A DNA stretch of 64,000 nucleotides from Cymbidium sinense (Eukaryota; Streptophyta; Magnoliopsida; Asparagales; Orchidaceae). The DNA lies in contig CM038222.1 in the NCBI GenBank assembly GCA_021442155.1, forward strand, positions 25,964,148 to 26,028,147, in the 5' to 3' direction. Within the stretch, counting starts at the first letter, position 1. Each line of letters opens with the position of its first letter. This document shows, one piece after another, positions 10,607-22,501 of this stretch. The notes beneath the pieces are model-generated. The model was not told the origin of the DNA. It saw nothing but the letters and a program-made list of their open reading frames with translations, and did not search any database. A program made the position numbers and the translations under genes.

Positions 10607-13600
10607 AGGGGTTGAGAGCTCATTCTAAAAATGAGGTCAACAAAGGGCTAATAGGTGTGTGACTGACAAGGAACACCATGTATTGGTGTTGACCGAAATG
10701 ATCAATAATGAATGATCACAAGCACTAACATAAATGATCTACTCCTAACCCAAGGTGTAGAAGGAATCCAGAGCTTAGTGCAATGTGACTTACTCATGTC
10801 AAGGACATAAGAGAGTAAAGGAAGAATCCACTAGGGATAGAGTTGTGAACCTTCCACTAGGGAAACAGGTTCAAATCATCCATTGGGGGATGAGAGGTTT
10901 GAAATCCCCTGACGGATTAGAATTCAAGATCCACTGAGGGAACTAGAAAGATTTTCATCTCACTGAGGAGAAGCAAATGGAATGATTTGGATTGTTTGAT
11001 GATTTGGATTGTTTGATTATTTTGATTTGTTTATTGGGGAGATTGATTGGATTTATTTTAATTTGTTTTTTGACTATGAGGGAGGAGGCTAGGTTTGTTT
11101 CAAATTTTTAAGATTTTGAGATGGACCCTATTATGGATGGATTTGGTAGGAGCCATGGAGGCCTAGCCTAACTTAGATTTACCAATCCAAAGGGGTAGTC
11201 TACCAAACACATAGTAAGACTAGCCAACCAAAGGAATGCCTTTGCATGTACGCATAGGAAGAAATCATAGTAGACTTACATCTTCCAAAGTAGGGACTAG
11301 TTACTAGGGTGATCCATTGGCAAGGTATTAGATGAAACCCAACCTAGGGCTGACTATTGAGTGAATGCCACTGGGGGACTTAGATCAACTCAAAGATAGT
11401 CAAGATTAATTTCATTTTTAGGTTTATTTTGATGAATCCCATCAGTTTTCAATGGATTGCACTGAGTAGGGGCCATGGAGGCCTTAAGCTAGCTTAGATT
11501 TACCAATCCAAAGGAAGTAGTCTACCAACTACACAGTAGGACTATCCAACCAAAGGGGTTGCCATTCGATTTGCAATAGTAAAGTTAGGAAGAAAATGCG
11601 GGAACTCACATCTTCCAAAAATAAGGAACCACTAGGGTGATCGGTTGGCAAGGCAACAAATCAAACCTAGCCTAGGGCTCACTACTAAGTGAATGCCACT
11701 AAGGGACTTCGAACAAATCAAAGATATCAATATTAATTTCATTTTTTTGTTTATTTTGATGGATTATGTTGGTTTGTGATGGATCACACTAAGAAGGAGC
11801 TTATATCAACCTAGACTTATCTTAGATTTACTAAACCAAAGGGAGTAGTTTCTTGATTGATGGGAGAACTATCTGACCAAATGAGTGCCTTTCAGTTTGC
11901 AATGATCAATTCATGGGAAGAAAGCTCGAGGATTCACATCTTCCACTACAAAAGACCACTAGGGTGATCGGTTTCTTTGGGCAACAAATCAAACCAAACC
12001 TAAGATTTCCCGTCGATTTATGACAGTCATGCTAGAAAGAATGCATCATAGGCTTACATCTTATAAAGCGAAATGACTTTCGGGGTAACCTACTTTTGGA
12101 AAAATAGATTGAACCCAACAAAAGGGAAACTACAGAGTGATGACCTGGGACATATCTCAACTAGTCGTGAACAATTCCTATAGGGAGTTCTATCGCCTCT
12201 AAAGATAGATGCTGCATGGGAAAAGGGTCCCTTTAGGGGAATTCAATAATCCACAAGAAAAAATTTGTTTATTTTGTTTATTTATGGAGTAGTTTAGGGA
12301 TCAATCGAGAAGGAGCTTATGCCTAGACCTATCACAAATTTACAACTAAGGGAGAATCTATGCATCCGCTAAAAAATTCTCCAACCAAGGGTGGCTACTG
12401 AAAGGGGACCACCCAAGAGTAACTCGTAGTGTCTAAATGAAAGGATGATCCAAATAGAGTGCTCACAAGGAGAGGGGCCACTAAGGGCTTGATCCAAAAC
12501 CCTAGAGAAGATAATATCATAGGTATTCGGTACCAAACTCAAGGAGAAAGTGCAGGGACTCACATCTATCAAGAGTGGCGTATCAACCAGGTGAGCCGAT
12601 GTCAGAATTATGAACATCAACCAACCTAAATTGCTCGTCGATTTGCAACAATCAGCCTAGAAAGAAAGCTCGAGGACTCATATCCTCTTATAGAAAATAT
12701 AGTCTCTTTCAGCGTTCCATCCGACCTAGGGTAACTACTGAGTGAATGCCACTGGGGGACTTACATTGACTTAAGTGTAGCAAGAGGAAAAGGATCCATT
12801 GGGGGACTTATCCTAAACCTCAAATATACTCGACCTAGTTTGATCATGATGATTAGTTCAAGAAGAAAGCACGGGGACTCACATCTTCTTAAACAAAATC
12901 AACATGAGGTAGCTTATTTTCTAAGTAGTGAAGTCTACCAAATTAACAAGGTGCTCATTAGTTTGCAATGGTCAAGTTAAGAAGAAAGCATGATGACTGA
13001 TAACCTCCAACAAATGACCATTGAGGTAACATACTAATGAGGTAGCATGCAAACCCGACCTTGAGCAACTAATGAGTGAGTACCACAAGGGGCTTGCTCC
13101 CACATCAAAGTAGCCTAAGATAAAAGATATGTGTTTGTGCTTGAAGGAATAGGATGCCTATAGGGGACTCTTACACCTAGTCCTCAAGGATACTTCACCT
13201 AGTTAATGCATGATGACCAGCTCAAGAAGAAAGTGTGGGAACTCACATCTTATTAAATAAAGTCAACATGAGGTTTACATCGTCGGATAATGAAGACTAC
13301 CAAACTAAAAGGTGCTATTTGTAATGGTCAAGTTGGGAAGAAACCATGAGGATTCACATCGTCCAACAAATGATCACTAGGGTGACATACTAGCAAGGTA
13401 GCATGTGAACTTGACCTAGAACAGCTAATGAGTGAGTGCCACTAGGGCTTGCTCCCACATCAAAATAGCCCGAGATAAAAGATTTGTGAATGTACTTGAA
13501 GGAATAGGATGCCTGTGGGGGACTCTTACATCTAAACCTCAAGGATACTTAACCTAGTCAGTGTATGATCATCAGTTGAAGAAGAAAGCACGGGGACTCA

Positions 13601-14140
13601 CATCTTCTTAAATTAAGTCAACATGAAGTAGTTTATTGGCTAGGAAGTGAAGAATACCAAACTAGCAAGGAGCTCATTAGTTTGCAATGGTCAAGTTGGT
13701 AAGAAAGCATTGGGACTCACATCCTCCAATAAATGACTACTAGGGTGACATACTAGCAAGGTAGTATGTGAACTCGACCTAGAGCAGCTAATGAGTGAGT
13801 GCCATAGAGGGCTTGCTCCCATATCAAAGTAACCTGAGATAAAAGATTTGGGTTTATTATCATGCTTATGTTAAAGGGAATAGGATGCCGCTTGAGTTTT
13901 CTCACACTACCCTAAACACACTTGGAGAATTGTATGAAATAGTGCCACAGATGGCAAACAAAATTCCCACTAAGAAAGGATGCCACTTGGGTTCTCCTAC
14001 ACCTAACTTAGATATGCAAATCAAAATAGGATTCCTCTTGGGTTCTCGTACAACTATTCTGATAGTACTAGGAGATTGTGTTCGTGTCGTGAAAGAGGGA
14101 TAGAATGCCTCTTGGGTTCTCTTACACCTATCCTAGACAT
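10607..14140 (-). repeat. 3'UTR tandem-repeat region of element copy 1
   Basis: Non-coding sequence between the end of pol and the LTR side. It has three nested repeat sets. Set 1 has units opening with a GGAG-(C/A) stretch followed by ATTTACCAATCCAAAGG (near 11149, 11470, 11796 and 12313). Set 2 has units of about 360 bases with GGGGACTCACATCTTC-type cores (near 12870, 13226 and 13590). Set 3 has short units with GGATGCC and CTTGGGTTCTC (near 13885, 13980, 14030 and 14106). Tat-lineage elements are known for hypervariable 3'UTRs that can seed satellites, which fits. No credible ORF is present. Confidence 0.7.
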
Positions 14141-14269
14141 GTTATAGAGAATTCGCAAGATAAGCAAACAATGCTTCAAAAGAAGAGAAGATTTTGATGA
14201 ATGGAATCATTTTTTGTTCTTTTATTGATAATTATTTTCAAACATGATTTATGGGTAATATTTCTTCAA

Positions 14270-15560
14270 ATAGAGCCCATTAATTGGAAGCATCGGGTGT
14301 TCCCCTTTACAATCAATGAGCTGATAGGATCCTCCTTGGTAAGCCTTCTCTATGATATAGGGGCCTTTTCAAGTGGGTTCAAACTTGCCTCCCATCTTTT
14401 GATGGATAAAAATTGGTCTCCTTAGTGCTAAAACAAGTTCTCCTACTTGGAAAGACCTAGGGAGGACTAGCTTGCTGTGAGCTTGAATCATTTTGGCTTT
14501 ATACAACTCAAGGTTTTGGAATGCTCGTAGGAGACTCTCCTCCAAACCTTTGAGCCCTTCTAACCACAACTTTGCTTTCTACTCTATAGTGATCTTGCTA
14601 TCCAATGCTATCCTTAGTGATGGGAGTTAAACTTCTAAAGGTAGAATGGCTTTGGACCCAAACACTAAGGAAAATGGGGTAGATTGAGTTGGAGTTTGGT
14701 ATGTGGTGTGGTAGGCCCACAAGGCTTCAACCAACTTCTCATTCCACTATCATTTATTATCATCAAGTGTATTCTTTAGTATTTGGATAAGAGTTTTGTT
14801 GAATGCTTTTGCTAAGCCATTTGCTCTGGGGTAGTAGATGGTGGAGTATCTCCAATCTATACTGTGCCTTCTGGCGAAGTTATTGATCATGGTGCTTTTT
14901 AATGCAGTACCATTATTGGTTATAATTCAGGCAGCCCAAACCTATATATGATATGTTTCCTAAAAGATGAAGCACATGCTAAGTGACCTCTCGAGTGGGA
15001 TTGCCTCCACCCACTTGGAAAAGTATGGGTGCCTAGAATAAACCGATGATCCTTGGAAGAAGGAGGATCGAACCCACAATTTTGGTACCCCAACACTCAA
15101 ATGGCTATGGCTAATGTAGGAATGTGGTGTAAGACCACACCGTACGACAATCGATGGCATCTCCTAGCTACATCCATGTAGTTTGTAATCATCAAAGGTC
15201 AGTAGTAGTATTCTAGTCTCTTGATCCTCCTTTTCCTCTTGGACAGATTGATGCACATGACGAATGTACCTATATTATGCCAAGGGCTTCATGTTTATCT
15301 AAACAATGTAACCACATTTGATTGAAAGATCCGGTAAGGTGCCATCAACGAGCAAAGAGAGAGCTCTCTATTTCACCGATGGGCTTGTGACTTTTCTTGA
15401 GGTAGTTCATTCAAATAGTATATGAAGCTTGCCTCCCATCTCCTTGTCCTTATAGGCAATGAAACCTCCCTTCAAGAAAAGTCTCGATGAGTTCAAAGAT
15501 CAAGGGATAGGACTTGTCTATTTTGGACCCTTATTGGAATGGACTCATCTTCTAGACATA
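14270..15560 (-). pseudogene. Integrase, element copy 1 (broken, core Asp replaced)
   Basis: The C-terminal part reads LYKAKMIQAHSKLVLPRSF then GELVLALRRPIF and MGGKFEPT, the usual gypsy integrase tail. Toward the N-terminus comes the core segment PFECWGTKIVG (around 15072-15105) and then YFSKWVEAIPLE. In the family this core strand carries the first catalytic Asp (WG(T/M)D); here codon 15081-15083 reads Lys. The same Lys is in copy 2, while copy 3 has Asp. Short deletions and stops interrupt the frame several times, for example near 15040 where residues between the core strand and YFSKW are lost. Integrase would insert the cDNA into the chromosome; this copy cannot. Confidence 0.8.
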
Positions 15561-15960
15561 CCAATTCTTTGGCAAGTCTTGCCAAAGCATCTGCTACTAT
15601 GTTCTATGCTCGGGAAACCTTGTAGATGGTGACTTTAGGGATTTGGGCCAACAGCTTCATGGTATACTCGTGGTAATGATGAAGCTTAGGTTTCAGAATG
15701 TCATAGGACCTGGCAATATAGTTGATGACCAATTGAGAATCCCCAAAGATGTTGATTCTCTTGACACAGACTATGATGGATAACTCGACAATCAGCCTCA
15801 TACCGCCTTCATTATTGGTCGTGGATTGGAGAGATAGTATGAGAATGTCATCACATCATGGTCTGGAGTTAAGAGAACTATTCCTACCTCTGTCCTTCCT
15901 GGAAGAGTAGATCAGGGTGCTTCTCCTTTATGAAAGGAAGTCGTGCCGTCAAAATATATC
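15561..15960 (-). pseudogene. Second RNase H-like domain, element copy 1
   Basis: The frame at 15604-15801 reads INIFGDSQLVINYIA followed by PKLHHYHEYTMKLLAQIPKVTIYKV. GDSQLVI is the central acidic strand of the additional (archaeal-type) RNase H found in Tat/Ogre elements, separate from the RNase H joined to RT. The following His-rich helix and the Ala-rich spacer toward integrase also match the family. The upstream half, with the first Asp of the catalytic set, is degraded and shifted between frames. This domain is the main basis for placing the element in the Tat/Ogre branch. Confidence 0.65.
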
Positions 15961-16079
15961 TCTCATCGATGGTTGTCAATCTCACCTAAGTTCATGATTT
16001 GTTCATCTGGGAGATCATCACTAAGTGGAGAATTAGTAGGCAGTGGGTGTGCCGCTAAGAAATCTACTAGTGCTTGTCC

Positions 16080-16480
16080 TTTTACCACACGAAAGGGTAC
16101 GAATGTGATATCAAACTGCTAGAGTATCATGGACCAATGTGCCAAACATCCATATCATGGTCATGAGATAGCAGATTGGTTGGAAATCAAGTTCACCATA
16201 TGAAAAAATATATATGAGCTTTTGGGATGCAAAGAAGCTAAGCAATGTTTCTAGGTGGGTAATTCTCTCAAGGAATCGGCGATGGTTGAGATAGAGAGCA
16301 CTCCTTCCTTCATTATTGGCTTAGCCAACAAAGCACCAAGGGAGTCATCCAATGCAAAGAAGTAGAGGATGAGTGGCCCGCCTGATAGGGGTGCTAGAAC
16401 GCAACTTCACCAAATACTTGATATCTTGAAGGCACACTTATCATCCCACTTGAACTTGACATCCTTTTGACAAGTGTTGA
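16080..16480 (-). pseudogene. RT-linked RNase H, element copy 1
   Basis: By alignment with copy 3 (56509-57066), the minus strand here carries remnants of the connection and RNase H region: the CDKCAFK(D/E)IK-type helix near 16420-16450, the LYFFALDDSLGALL-like segment near 16330-16370 and the downstream YF(A/T)S-type helices. Several short deletions shift the frame. RNase H would degrade the RNA strand during cDNA synthesis. The copy is much more broken than the counterpart in copy 3. Confidence 0.6.
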
Positions 16481-17489
16481 AAATGAAATAAAGTGTCTTA
16501 GATATGCCAACTATCCTTGAAAAGATCCAGTTGAGTTAAACTTTTAGAGGTGGCATTTCCAAGATAGCTTTGATCTTTTCAGGATCTATTTTTATTCCCC
16601 GATGTTGGACAACAAACCCAAGAAATTTCCCTGAAGCTACTCCAAATGCACACTTTAGGGGATTCATTTTGAGGTTATATTGTCTTAACCATTTGAAAAA
16701 TACTCTTAAGTCAAAGAGATGGCCTTCCTTTTTTTTTCTCTTGACTACTAGATCATCAACATAGCACTTAACCTGATGATGGTTGAGTTCATTGAAGATC
16801 AGTCATGGCTGGTATGTAGCACCAACATTTTAAGGCCAAAGGCATGACCCTATAATAATAGATTTTGATCGGGGTTCAAAAGAAAGTGTTTCTTTTATCC
16901 TCATATCTTGATTTGGAGATGACCTATGAAGGAGAAAATTGCATGAGATGAGGTGAAAACCCATTAGTTCGATATGGAAGAGGAAACTCATCCTTAGGAG
17001 ATGCCTTATTTAAGTCCCAAAAAATAAATGTGAAATTTGGCCATTCTTCTTCTTAACTGACAGCAAACTGTAGGGTATTTTTCTTCCCGAAAACACTATC
17101 AATTTCTTGACTTTAGAAATGACCTTGTTTGATTTCTAATCCCATGTGTCTAGGAGCTTGCTTGATAGATTAACGCTAGATGTATATGTGACTACGAAGA
17201 TATAATGCATTTCTTCATAACTCCATGCAAAATAGTTTCTAAACTCAGTCAATAGCCTAACTAATTCATTAGTCTCTTCTTCATTCAATAACGAACTAGT
17301 GTATGTCGGGCATGAATTTTCTTTTATCCTAAAGTTGATTTCTTTAAGCTTGTCAATTGTTGAATGGATTTCCTCTTCAAATTCTAGTGGTGCATCTTTG
17401 ATTTGGAGATCATGTGGATCATCTAAAGTTTTTAAACACACATCCTCATAAAAGTTAGTGTGGTGTAAAAAAAACATATCAAACTCCAA
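16481..17489 (-). pseudogene. Reverse transcriptase with upstream FAWSYEEM region, copy 1
   Basis: The upstream part (17136-17489) reads IDKLKEINFRIKE, then LLNEEETNELVRLL and FAWSYEEM, the conserved lead-in to gypsy RT. Frame-shifted RT follows, with FPLP- and GAT-type blocks near 16800-17000 and the catalytic box YVDDLVV at 16763-16752. The YVDD box is intact, unlike copies 2 and 3 (YVND). Deletions near 17070-17130 and 16960 remove parts of the fingers, and stops interrupt the frame, so the enzyme is dead despite the intact box. Confidence 0.8.
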
Positions 17490-18572
17490 ATGGTTGGTGA
17501 CAACTAAGCGGTAATCATCATCATTGACTGACCCACCATCAATCCTAGTCCCGATCTTAATTATTTATCCTTCTGTTGTTCCATAGCTTTCAAAGTACTC
17601 TAACTGTGCTTAGACCATGTATAAGGAACCAAACCTTTCTTTGCAAGATTAAGAACACAAGGAGAGTACCAGTCAAAAGGCAATTCCATTAATTCTTTGT
17701 TTGAAATATCCTCAAGTCCTACATTAGGTTTTGGACTTGAGGATGATGATCCCAAAAAGAATCTCTTCAGTTTGACATCTCGGAAGACAGGGCTTCCTTA
17801 ACTACTAAACCTTTAACTTTTTGAGATGAAAGTGAGGTTAGAGCTAAGGTTCCTAACTATTGCCAGATAGATTTACATACATTTGATTTGAATACTTTTG
17901 TGCTTTGTCTGGAAGCCTAGTCTTTGTCACTGTCTGACTCACATGTCACCTCCAATGAAACATGTTGAGAGGGGTTGGCTAGTATACTAATTACATTAGA
18001 CTTATCCTCCAAGCTGCATTCCAAGTCTATGTGAATAGTAGGGTAAATGAACATAACCCCTATTGGCTGATAGCCAACCGGGGTCTTCTGCCTTTGGACC
18101 TCTATGTCTACCTCTGCCTCTACCTAGTGGAGGTCGCATCATCCTACCCACATGTCCATATGATGGAATGAACTGTGGGTGGAATGTGATATGCTCTACT
18201 TCTTCAATTTCCTTTCTTCACTAGATTTTATTTTTTCTTTTTTCTTTTTTTTTCTTTTTTCTTTTTTTTTTCTTTTATGTTTGAATTTTGTCTAAGTTCA
18301 TGAGAAAGGGTGTTTTGAGGAAGATAGTAGGTCATCCTCATATATCTCAACCTCTCTTATTAAAAATGGCTTTTCATCTCCTTTGACATAGTACTCAATC
18401 CCATCCTTCCTAAACTTGAAGCACTGATGGAGGCAGGATGGAATCATCTTATTCTGATGTATCCAAGGCCTACGAAAGCGATGAATGAAGTATTTGAAAT
18501 CAATGATATAAAACTTGGCTTCTTTCACCACCTATCTCCAAAGGTAACACTATGAAACCTAAAGCCCTCTGT
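17490..18572 (-). pseudogene. Protease-RT linker of copy 1 with polypurine (sense) tract
   Basis: No recognised domain. The region can be aligned with copies 2 and 3. The most visible feature is a tract at 18227-18276 that is nearly pure C/T on the plus strand and A/G on the element sense strand. Copies 2 (39994-40040) and 3 (58673-58768) keep such a tract at the same place. The frame at 18298-18531 reads KAKFYIID-like and WIHQNKMIPSCLHQCFKF and is shared with copy 2 in damaged form. Ogre elements are known to carry an intron between protease and RT, but a sense-purine tract is not what a 3' splice site needs, so I do not call an intron. Confidence 0.5.
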
Positions 18573-18989
18573 TCATTGAATCCTCTCATCCCATCTCCTG
18601 AGTATGGAGACGTCGATCCTCAAATAAGCAAGGGTCTTTAGACTCATAATATACATTGATGCACCTAGATCTTTGAGAACTCTAGCTAGTCTGAATCTTC
18701 CCATGTCAACCATAATGTAGAGGGGATGGTTGTGCTCCATGTCCCCCAGAAGTAGATCTTCATCTATGAAAGTGATTCCCTGAGCTTCTCTGGAATAATG
18801 TGCCTCCTCTCCAATAGATATCAGCTGAGCTAAGCATATTTCTCGATCAAGGAGAGCCTTGATTAATGATTCCCTCATCTCTTTGGATAAGATAAGGGCA
18901 TCATATATGCTTAGCTTAGATGGCAACTTTCTTAAGCGAGAGAGGACATTGTAGTCGACCTTGGGCTGATCTTCCACAAGCATATCCAA
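18573..18989 (-). pseudogene. Aspartic protease, element copy 1
   Basis: A 138-codon open piece, VDYNVLSRLRKLPSKLSIYD at the start, then ITFIDEDLLLGDMEHNHPLYI, and RVLKDLGASMYIMSLKTLAYL near the end. The last is the active-site strand of retrotransposon aspartic proteases (Asp followed by x-Gly-Ala-Ser; family form ID.GAS.N.MP...L). Here the residue after Asp is Leu and the preceding residue is Lys, so the site is atypical. The protease would cut the Gag-Pol polyprotein. It lies between gag and RT as in gypsy elements. The apparent start is simply the first open codon after a stop, not a true translation start. Confidence 0.75.
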
Positions 18990-19624
18990 GGGTGGAGCAT
19001 CTTGTGGAGGAGCTTCTCATCTGAACTAATGACTTATTTCCCTCTATCTTGAGGTGCTGCCCTAGGAGGTAGAACCTTGCCACTACGGAGGTTGACTTCG
19101 GTGATCTCTTGTGGTAGGATAATAGAAGATTCTACCTGCACATCAAGCTAAGCTACATCTTCTCCTATGGGACCCTCAAAATTGGATGATTCTAAGTCTA
19201 TCTTAAAAGATGAACCTGTATGATTCAAAGAAGAAAAGTCTAACTCTAAATTAGAATGAGGATGATCAGAATTATTATAATTATTATTTAGACTTGAAAA
19301 ATTTTCATTAGGAATAGATTTAGACAATCCATCGGACACATATAATTCAAGCTAACTTTATTCTTCATTTCTTGATTTTGAAGGAGGTACACAAAAATCA
19401 AGTAAGTGGGTGAGGGATTTGATGCCCTCATCCACCGATACAAGATGTCTACTAGAAGAAGAGCTAGCTAAGTAGAGGTAGTCTCGTAGTAATGGACTGA
19501 GTGGACTCTCAGGTGGTTGCTACTGGCTATCCCCGTTGTCGCCGGCCGAGCTCCCCTTTCCTGAGTTGGCTCTGACAACTTGCAAACCTTCCTTGATGTT
19601 GGAGGTTTGAGCTATCTCAGGCAC
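18990..19624 (-). pseudogene. Gag-protease spacer, element copy 1
   Basis: This stretch holds a Ser/Asn/Asp-rich open piece (19148-19339, for example SKSIPNENFSSLNNN) and otherwise broken sequence that aligns with copy 2 (about 40780-41390). No zinc knuckle or other domain is visible. I read it as an unstructured linker between gag and protease that has since decayed. Confidence 0.45.
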
Positions 19625-20008
19625 CTACAAGGAAAGTTTCTTGATTTTAGAAATAATTTTCTTAGAGGTACAAGATAAGGAGATGTCCCAACTTTTTTTA
19701 ATTTTGGAAGGATCACAAGTATCCCCAAGGATTGCCCTGATGGAACTGGATGGTTTTTCCATAAGGTATTCCTTTAGGATAACTATAGCACCAGTCTTGA
19801 AACTATGTTCAAACCAATCGTTGAATGAAAAGTAATCTTCCAAAACATGACCTAGCATGCGGTGGTAAGGGAAAAAGTTAGGATCATTGCTTTTGCCCAC
19901 TTTCTCTCCTCCTAAGTTTGGGTAGCTAAAATTAGGCTTCTTTAAGAGATTATTAAAGATCTTCCCATTACCTCTCTTAAATGAATAAGGCTTGTTAAGT
20001 TTATCCAA
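19625..20008 (-). pseudogene. Gag C-terminal region, element copy 1
   Basis: A 127-codon frame with KLNKPYSFKRGNGKIFNNLL, then DPNFFPYHRMLGHVLEDYFSFNDWFEH. The PYHRMLGH...DYFxFxD motif is characteristic of plant Tat-like Gag C-termini, where it stands in the place of a zinc-knuckle region. After it the chain is Lys-rich (KKSWDISLSCTSKKIISKIK). In the family this part binds nucleic acid or links to protease. Copy 2 retains pieces of the same motif around 41570-41640 but with deletions. Confidence 0.65.
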
Positions 20009-21160
20009 AAGAGTAGGACTAGACCCGGCATGTATGTATTGATGATGTTGATGATGTGGCTGAGGAGGTGATACAAGTCATGGAGGCTACTGTAGTAGTT
20101 GATAGAGCATCCTCAATGGTGATAGAAGAGGTGGAAGTGACAACTGTGGAGCATGGGGGCTCTCAAACTGCTCTCAGGTACCTATTTGTCTCTTATCTAT
20201 TGCTATCACTACCCTAAGCTTCTTCTCAAAAGCTTTCTATTGCTTATGCTTTATTGATTGGTCTGAAAAAGGTGATTTTTTGGCTTCTCCTTGTAAGCTA
20301 GTCGCATTGTTGATTAGCTTCACAAAAGTTTTGATGATGAAACCTTTGATGAGCATAGCCATGGATATTCTCGATGGCATGCTATTGAGATAGCTATGGT
20401 TTGCATTTCATACTCAAATTATGCCATCTAAGAATGTAATCAATGAGGGACTCATCTGGTTTTGTTGAGCCACAATGAGATCGCCTACAGTTACCCTTTG
20501 TCATGCTCCAGCAAACCTCTTGATGAAGAGTTGCTCCAACTCAGCAAATGTCTTCACTGAACTGTTGGGAAGTTCAGCATACCAATCAAAGGCTATGCCT
20601 ACTAAGCTACTGACAAAGAGATAGAAGAGTAAAGCATCCGCCACTGTTGCAACCTCAAGTGTGCAATATGCCTCGTTCCTACCATCAAAGCTTTGAAAGA
20701 AGGTGAAACCCTTAGATATTGGAGATGGCATCAAATTCCTTCGGGTAGAGTCTACCCTTTGGAATTGATGATCCTCCTCGGGCTTGAGCCAATACTTCTC
20801 TTACCTACTATTCTACCATAGTTCTAATATCTTTTTCCTATATGGAGGTACTATCCACTACCTTCTTATATAGGTCGGTGCTACCCTGCTCTATTGGAGG
20901 GAAAGTCTTGACTGGCTCCAAGACATGCACCAACTCTGGTTAACTAGTCTCAGCTATAGTAGGATGAATTGATGGTGCTTATTTTTAAAGTGCTAAGACT
21001 ACTGCTAATAAGTTCTCAAGCTGCTTCCCCATCCTATCTATTTGTTCATCTTTTTACTTTAACTTTGGGTAGAGGTGTGTCTTCACGATAGCCTCACGCT
21101 CATGGAGGAGGGAACCCTGCATATCTACCATTTGTCCTCTAACAAGTCAACCTCATTTAG
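20009..21160 (-). pseudogene. Gag capsid region, element copy 1 (Retrotrans_gag-like)
   Basis: The best block is 20501-20734, GFTFFQSFDGRNEAY... then LVGIAFDWYAELPNSSVKTFAELEQLFIKRF. The W-(Y/F)-x-x-LP....I/VKTF..L...F.KRF pattern defines the plant gag capsid domain. In sense order it is preceded by a GRLYPKEFDAI segment (about 20735-20770) and a Leu-rich coil (MGKQLENLLAVV, about 20990-21030). It is followed by VGDLIVAQQN near 20480 and by helices that read across frames to about 20020. Compared with copy 2, a few residues between DGRN and ALLFY are missing. Gag would form the virus-like particle around the element RNA. Confidence 0.75.
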
Positions 21161-22501
21161 ATCAAAGATGATCTTTTCATCCTCTAAATGGTACCAGGCA
21201 TATCCTAAGATTTCCTTCTTCTCCACTAGATGCTGGGTTACGATGTCATTTAGGTATCGGTCCAACTGAACAAGCATGAATGATCAGGTCTGATAGGTAA
21301 TGGGATCATTATCATGAATAGATAAGCACCTAACCTATGAAGCTGTTGGTGAGCTCATCTCTTAGGAGGATGTGTAGCCATAGGGGAAATTGAACCTCTC
21401 CTCCTCAGGACTATCTCCACTTTCATGGTGGTGGTGGTGATGGGATGACTACTATGCTTCAAGGTCACCATTCCTTCTTCACCATAACTAGAAAGGTCAA
21501 GAAGGAGAGCTCTCCTTGCCATAAGGTGGTGTAGATGGGACAAGATCTCACTAGGCGGATCACGTTCTCTTCTCCCTGATGTGGCCTTCATGGCCTTGGC
21601 TAGAATAGTATATCTTTGGGACATGTATGGAGATGGATGGGGAGAAAAGCGGTGGTGGGACTCGACTTTCATGGGATAGAGCTCCACTCTGATGTGTAAT
21701 GAGTAAGATCGTCATATGGTGGTGAGGTAATCGATCTAGAAATCCATAAGTGAGGACTCTAGGCACTATCTCTGGACATGCTGATGTGGCCTCTAGCCTC
21801 TCTTCACTTGCGCTAGGGGATAACGGTCTATCAAATTGAGCCCTCAGATCATGTAGGCTCCACCTACTCATAAAAACGGCGAGGACCTCCTCCTCTCAGT
21901 GTTGAAAAATTGATGAGGTGAAGCAAAAATCTTCCTCCTCTGTAGACAGGGAGGTGGAACTAGTTTTTTAATAGAAACCAGTAACTCTCATAATAGAAGT
22001 GGCCCTCCACTCCCTAGTAAGTGTGATACCACTTAATAATCTGTGTTCTTATTTCTTTGTTGGGTTAGTTTTTGAGTGAACTAAATCAAAGTAGGGGAGA
22101 CAATCCCATCAGGAGAGCCTTCCCCTTTTTGAGCAGTGAGTGGGTACTAGCCCCAGCGGGGAGCATGAGAACAATGAGCACTATATGCGATACTATGAAC
22201 TACCATATTCCTCACAAGGGGATCTCTAGATGTCATATCTGACCACTTTCTCACTACTCTGCTAGCTTTGTGAAGGGAGTTCCCTCATATGTAATCCCCC
22301 TCAAAGCCTCATCAAAGTGGATGAGGTGGGCATCATATGAAGGCGATCCAAGGCCAAATCCATCCCATGAAACATGAACACATACTTCTATCCATTGCAA
22401 TCAAAAAAATTGAAAATGAAACTAAATCTATGCAATGTTGAAAATAAACTTGAATCATATTTCTATTTTGTTGATTTTGAATTTGAATTTTAGAATTTGA
22501 A
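21161..22501 (-). other. Gag N-terminal / pre-gag region, element copy 1
   Basis: Conserved with copy 2 up to about 22250, beyond which copy 2 is lost. It carries overlapping open frames (21355-21687, 21560-21871) rich in Arg, Ser and His with no recognisable domain. One contains YYSSQGHEGHIR, shared with copy 2 (43256-43564). It could be the N-terminus of Gag or a pre-gag ORF as in Ogre-type elements; the sequence does not decide. 21900-22500 holds no credible coding sequence. Confidence 0.4.

Noticed and set aside
10400..10700. Inner LTR edge with polypurine tract
   Set aside because: Several CA-plus-pyrimidine candidates (near 8280, 8395 and 10470) exist, but none is conserved in both copies in a convincing form, so I left the edge open.
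17490..18572. An Ogre-type intron between protease and RT
   Set aside because: Known in some Ogre elements, but I found no convincing splice sites, and the conserved tract is purine-rich in sense, opposite to a 3' splice-site tract.
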